DNA of 18,732 nt from Paraprevotella sp. GTDB taxonomy: Bacteria; Bacteroidota; Bacteroidia; Bacteroidales; Bacteroidaceae. Location of the stretch: contig JAJPYK010000296.1 in NCBI GenBank assembly GCA_021205005.1, positions 1-18,732 of the forward strand. The letters are read 5' to 3'. Each line of letters opens with the position of its first letter. Positions within the stretch are counted from its first letter, which is position 1. Shown here piece by piece: positions 15,208-18,732 of this stretch. Under the pieces are notes generated by a model, which was not told where the DNA came from, did not search any database, and saw only the letters and a program-made list of their open reading frames with translations. The translations under genes were made by a program, and so were the position numbers.

Positions 15208-16434
15208 ATGATAACAATGAAAGAGTTACATAAGATATTCCGTGAGGCGGTGGGCGATACTTTTTTTATTTGGAGAAAGGAAGCCGGACGGGTCGTGAGG
15301 GATCAGGGAGTACTGATATTCTTTATTCTCGTACCTATATTATATCCTTTGCTGTATGCTTTCATCTATACGGGAGAAACAGTGCGTGAGGTACCGGCCG
15401 TTGTTGTCGACGATGAAGAAACCGCACTGAGCCGAGAGTTTATTCGTCGTGTGGACGCTACTCCAGACGTAAAGGTAGTTGCACGTACCGGTAATATGGA
15501 AGAGGCAAAGGAGTTGATGCGGCAGGCCAAGGTTTATGGTATTATTCGTATGCCGGAAGATTTCAGTCTTAACGTCAATCGCGGGCAACAAGTGCAGGTC
15601 GGATTATATTGCGACATGAGTGGTCTGCTGTATTATAAGGCTTTACTGACTGCTTGTACCGATGTTTCTTTGGACATGAATATGGATTTGCAGATCAAAC
15701 GCTTAGGCAATACGACCGACCGCCAAGACGAAGTTTCGCTTTCTCCTCTGGATTATGAAGATGTCGCTTTATTCAATCCGACGAATGGGTTTGCCTGTTT
15801 CCTGATTCCGGCCGTCCTGATTCTGGTCCTTCAGCAGACGCTTTTGTTAGGAATCGGATTGATGAATGGTTCGTCCCGAGAACGTGCTACATTCCATACG
15901 CAATTGGTTCACGGAACCGGACGGGGAACGGTACGTCTCGTGCTCGGTAAGGCACTTTGCTATTTGATGCTGTATGCTTTGGTCAGTGTATGGGTACTTA
16001 TCATTGTACCCCATCTGTTTGGTTTGGTACAGATTCCGCGGGCCGCAGATTTATTGGCTTTTATGCTCCCTTATTTGCTGTCTTGCATATTCTTTGCCAT
16101 GACGTTGTCTCTCCTTGTGTATCAACGCGAGACTTGCATGCTTATTTTCGTCTTCACTTCCTTGCCCTTACTTTTTATTTCTGGGATTTCATGGCCGGGA
16201 GTGGCCGTACCGGCTTTCTGGAAATATATATCATGGCTTATACCTTCTACATTAGGGATCAACGCTTTCGTGCGTATCAATACGATGGGAGCTTTGTTGG
16301 AAGATGTATCGTTTGAAGATATCGGCTTGTGGATTCAGACCGGAGTATACTTTCTGACAGCTTGTGCGGCTTACTATTATATGATCGGGGAAAGCCGTAG
16401 AAAGGCGGAGGCTTTAAATTCATCTTTATCATGA
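15208..16434 (+). CDS. ABC-2 type transporter permease (second of two)
   Basis: A permease of 408 residues with the same plan as its neighbour: an N-terminal helix (VLIFFILVPILYPLLYAFIY), a periplasmic domain beginning VREVPAVVVDDEET, and five C-terminal helices ending in a GLWIQTGVYFLTACAAYYYMI segment. The start chosen is the ATG at 15208, 7 bp after the previous stop; a GTG at 15205 and another ATG at 15217 are in frame. The segment equivalent to the ATPase-contact element is MNGSSRERATFHTQL, lacking the usual E-x-x-x-GT. The two permeases are only loosely alike, so they probably form a heterodimer. Its stop TGA at 16432-16434 overlaps an ATG at 16431, the expected start of the next gene. 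Confidence 0.9.
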   Translation: MITMKELHKIFREAVGDTFFIWRKEAGRVVRDQGVLIFFILVPILYPLLYAFIYTGETVREVPAVVVDDEETALSREFIRRVDATPDVKVVARTGNMEEAKELMRQAKVYGIIRMPEDFSLNVNRGQQVQVGLYCDMSGLLYYKALLTACTDVSLDMNMDLQIKRLGNTTDRQDEVSLSPLDYEDVALFNPTNGFACFLIPAVLILVLQQTLLLGIGLMNGSSRERATFHTQLVHGTGRGTVRLVLGKALCYLMLYALVSVWVLIIVPHLFGLVQIPRAADLLAFMLPYLLSCIFFAMTLSLLVYQRETCMLIFVFTSLPLLFISGISWPGVAVPAFWKYISWLIPSTLGINAFVRINTMGALLEDVSFEDIGLWIQTGVYFLTACAAYYYMIGESRRKAEALNSSLS

Positions 16435-16462
16435 GAAAATATTTTTCATCCTTTTAGCCTGT

Positions 16463-18337
16463 GTGGTCGAAGGGTGTGGAATCTTGTTTGCACAAAGTCA
16501 GTTGGCCTCATCCGAACAAGTCGTTTATGAAGGCCATACATTGATTGATGAAGGGGCTTGGTGTTGGTTCGCCGATCCGCGGGCTTTGCATTACGAAAAC
16601 GCATCCGGTACGATCAATAGCAGTTATGTGGGATGTATCGATGTGCACGGCGCCATTAAGGCTGTGCAATATGATTTCCTGAAAAAACAGCGTACTGAAG
16701 TGCTGATACGATCGTATTTTCAGCCGGACGACCATGATAATCCGACCTTTATAGTCTTGCCTGATGAACGGGTGATGGTTTTTTATTCGCGTCATACGGA
16801 TGAACCCTGTTTCTATTATCGAATATCCCGTCTACCGGGCGATCTTACGACTTTGGGAGAAGAGAAAAAGATACAGACGAAAGACAATACAACATATCCT
16901 TCTCCTTTTATTCTTTCAGATGATCCGGAGCATATCTATTTATGCTGGAGAGGCATCAACTGGCATCCGACGATTGCGAAATTGTCTCTACCCGATGCCG
17001 ATGATAACGTCCGGGTGGAATGGGGACCTTACCAGATAGTACAATCTACAGGAGCTCGTCCTTATGCCAAGTATTACTCTAACGGAAAAGATCGTATTTA
17101 TTTGGCTTATACGACCGGTCATCCGGACAATGAGAATCCCAATTGGTTGTATTTAAACTGCGTCAATATCCATACGTTGCAGTTGGAGGACGTGCAAGGA
17201 CATCTCTTGTCGACTATTGCGGACGGACCATTTCAGGTTTCTCGTGAAGAACAATATGTCAAAAGTTTCCCGGCTACGGTAATAGACCATACTCCCGATA
17301 TACGTGACTGGGTTTGGCAGATTACTACCGATACATTGGGAAATCCTTTTGTTGCCATGGTTAAAATCAGCGGTAACAAGAAGATTCACGACTATTATTA
17401 TGCTTATTGGGATGGAATGACTTGGAAGGAGATCTTCTTGACTCATGGCGGCGGTCACTTTTACCAAACTCCGGATATAGAGACCTGTTATAGCGGCGGC
17501 ATGGCTCTTGATCCGCTTCACGAGGGAGTTGTATATTGTTCAGTCCCGGTGGACGGCGCGTTCGGGCGGGTTTATGAGATCCGGAAGTATACAGTGAATA
17601 CCCAGAGCAGAACTGTACGTGCCGAGTCTGTCACTCATAACTCGCGCAAGAATAATGTACGTCCTTATATTCTTCCGGATTCAGAAGATTCTCCCTTGCG
17701 TCTGGTATGGATGTATGGGGATTATTATGATTGGATTGTCAGTTCTTCCCGTTCGGGTTATCCTACGGCTCTTCATGGGGATTTTCAATGGTCGGAAGAG
17801 ACTGCGGATTTGACAGACGGATTGATCGTTGATGTCGGAGGGCGGTCGGGGAACGCATTAAACTGCGGAGAAGTCCGGCGAGTGGAGATGTCTCGAGAGG
17901 GGGAGAATACTGATTTTACTCTATTTTTATCTATCGATCTTTCCAATGTCCGCCCTGAGGGCAAGGTGTGTAGCGGAAAACATTGGGCTTGGGAGGCTGA
18001 TTCGACTACGTTGAGGCCCGTACTTTCGATTGACGGGAAGAAATATCTGAGTAGTAATGTGCTGGGTACGGCGGATAGTTGGCTGAACCATGCTCGGGGA
18101 ACGACAGGCGAATGGTATCCGATCGAGCCTTATCGTCGATTTACGTTGACCGTTGTGTCGAAAGGCTGTCGGCTGACCACTTATATTAACGGTTGTGCAG
18201 ATCAGAGTATCGAGGGAGACATCGGTTTGTCTCGGTTGACTTTAGGTAGATTCAACGGGTGGATTCAACGCTATGTTTTATCCCGTCGGGCTTTGAATTC
18301 TGTAGAAATCGCCCGTCTTGTTTCTCAATGTCGCTAA
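16463..18337 (+). CDS. Secreted BNR_4 beta-propeller protein with C-terminal LamG-like domain; start region frameshifted
   Basis: A predicted secreted protein of the BNR_4 seven-bladed propeller type, the fold used by PL24/PL25 lyases and GH145 glycosidases; its substrate is unknown. Numbered from the GTG at 16463, visible motifs are GAWCWFADPRAL (31-42), SSYVG (53-57), DDHDNPTF with His91 (89-96; the equivalent His is catalytic in some relatives) and ARPYAKYYSNGKDRIYLAYT. About residues 450-624 look like a LamG/concanavalin-type domain (FTLFLSIDLSN ... YRRFTLTVVSKGCRLTTYING ... LTLGRFNGWIQRYVL). The start is odd. The frame is open from 16418 and encodes a fine hydrophobic signal core (KIFFILLACVVEGCGILFAQ), but no ATG is in that frame. 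The ATG at 16431, overlapping the permease stop, is one base out of frame. One more A in the run at 16436-16439 would give MRKIFFILLACVV. The GTG at 16463 would cut the signal core in half. Confidence 0.82.
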   Translation: MVEGCGILFAQSQLASSEQVVYEGHTLIDEGAWCWFADPRALHYENASGTINSSYVGCIDVHGAIKAVQYDFLKKQRTEVLIRSYFQPDDHDNPTFIVLPDERVMVFYSRHTDEPCFYYRISRLPGDLTTLGEEKKIQTKDNTTYPSPFILSDDPEHIYLCWRGINWHPTIAKLSLPDADDNVRVEWGPYQIVQSTGARPYAKYYSNGKDRIYLAYTTGHPDNENPNWLYLNCVNIHTLQLEDVQGHLLSTIADGPFQVSREEQYVKSFPATVIDHTPDIRDWVWQITTDTLGNPFVAMVKISGNKKIHDYYYAYWDGMTWKEIFLTHGGGHFYQTPDIETCYSGGMALDPLHEGVVYCSVPVDGAFGRVYEIRKYTVNTQSRTVRAESVTHNSRKNNVRPYILPDSEDSPLRLVWMYGDYYDWIVSSSRSGYPTALHGDFQWSEETADLTDGLIVDVGGRSGNALNCGEVRRVEMSREGENTDFTLFLSIDLSNVRPEGKVCSGKHWAWEADSTTLRPVLSIDGKKYLSSNVLGTADSWLNHARGTTGEWYPIEPYRRFTLTVVSKGCRLTTYINGCADQSIEGDIGLSRLTLGRFNGWIQRYVLSRRALNSVEIARLVSQCR

Positions 18338-18364
18338 GTTTAGCTAATTTTGTGGCAAAATTAG
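18333..18364 (+). promoter_or_regulatory. Overlapping hairpins and -7 element before the ABC-F gene
   Basis: CTAATTTTG (18344-18352) and CAAAATTAG (18356-18364) form a perfect 9-bp inverted repeat with a TGG loop. A second palindrome GCTAAGTTTAGC (18333-18344) shares its last base. The left arm contains TAATTTTG (18345-18352), a TAnnTTTG match, with TTTC 20 bp upstream as a weak -33. The repeat ends 6 bp before the TTG start. It has no T tract, so it is not a typical terminator; an operator or an mRNA hairpin is possible. Confidence 0.45.
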
Positions 18365-18370
18365 AATACA

Positions 18371-18732
18371 TTGGTTTCTGTAGAAAAATTAAAAGTAGAG
18401 TTTGGAGTAACTCCTTTGTTTCAGGACGTTTCTTATGTGATTAATGATAAAGACCGCATCGCTCTGGTAGGAAAGAATGGGGCGGGAAAGTCCACCATGC
18501 TGAAAATCATTGCCGGGTTACAGCAACCTACTTCGGGTACGGTTTCCATTTCCAGTGGGGCTACGATCGGTTATTTGCCACAAGTTATGGTGTTGGGAGA
18601 TGAGCGTACTGTACGTGAAGAGGCGGAATTAGCTTTTTCTTCCATTAGTCAGATGCAGGAGCGTCTCGAACGGATGAACCGTGAACTGGCCGAACGCACG
18701 GATTACGAGAGCGAAAGTTATATGGATCTCGT
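18371..18732 (+). CDS. ABC-F family ATP-binding protein (3'-truncated by window edge)
   Basis: The first 120 codons of a soluble ABC-F protein, a family acting on ribosomes (translation factors and some antibiotic-resistance proteins), not on membranes. The N-terminal ABC domain begins VSVEKLKVEFGVTPLFQDVS. It has Walker A GKNGAGKST at residues 34-42 (VGKNGAGKST in context) and a Q-loop YLPQ with Q71, followed by a charged helical stretch (SISQMQERLERMNRELAER) typical of the ABC-F arm. The start must be the TTG at 18371: the frame is closed by TAG at 18362-18364 and no ATG or GTG occurs before conserved sequence begins. It lies 33 bp after the BNR_4 stop, with its own likely -7 element. The subtype (Uup, EttA or other) cannot be told from this part. 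Confidence 0.88.
   Translation, partial: MVSVEKLKVEFGVTPLFQDVSYVINDKDRIALVGKNGAGKSTMLKIIAGLQQPTSGTVSISSGATIGYLPQVMVLGDERTVREEAELAFSSISQMQERLERMNRELAERTDYESESYMDL

Noticed and set aside
16431..16457. Eight-codon frame MRKYFSSF as a genuine small gene
   Set aside because: Its DNA fits a signal-peptide start of the next gene shifted by one base; no independent evidence supports a peptide.
18371..18732. The ABC-F gene as the missing ATPase of the two ABC-2 permeases
   Set aside because: Its sequence is of the soluble ABC-F type (arm helix after the Q-loop), a family that acts on ribosomes; it also has its own promoter-like element after the operon.

Overview
The window reads as a chromosomal segment of a Bacteroidales bacterium (Bacteroides/Phocaeicola/Parabacteroides-like). 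The evidence is: several upstream regions carry the Bacteroidetes -7 promoter element TAnnTTTG (TACTTTTGC, TATCTTTGC, TATTTTTG), Shine-Dalgarno sequences are weak and A-rich, a lipoprotein Omp85 (TamL type) sits beside TamB, and the proteins resemble those of gut Bacteroidales. No tRNA, rRNA, CRISPR array, insertion sequence or phage gene was seen.

The left half (1-10101) is all on the minus strand. In transcription order it holds tamB (10101-5512), then a lipoprotein Omp85/TamA-like gene (TamL type) overlapping it by ATGA, then a sugar-phosphate nucleotidyltransferase with its own promoter and a strong terminator, then the 5' two thirds of an MgtA-type P-type Mg2+ ATPase that runs off the left edge. 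A divergent intergenic region (10102-10486) separates this from the right half, which is all on the plus strand.

The right half starts with a membrane-anchored coiled-coil protein of unknown function. Next is a compact cluster: TolC-like outer-membrane factor, HlyD-like adaptor, two ABC-2 permeases and a secreted BNR_4 beta-propeller/LamG protein. Its genes are closely spaced or overlapping, so it looks like one operon for a tripartite export system. No ABC ATPase gene lies in it. The window ends in the start of an ABC-F protein, which is a ribosome-associated type and not a credible transport motor.

The features most worth checking are: (i) four TAAT half-sites phased at exactly 11 bp upstream of the mgtA promoter, plus a six-residue acidic upstream ORF ending 1 nt before mgtA; (ii) the ATPase-less export operon; (iii) the BNR_4 gene, whose natural ATG (overlapping the permease stop) is one base out of frame with its signal peptide; (iv) a G9 homopolymer inside the TolC gene; and (v) two places where an inverted repeat overlaps a promoter -7 element (before tolC and before the ABC-F gene). 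The A-run ambiguities in (i) and (iii) could be real biology or single-base assembly errors, and reads are needed to decide.
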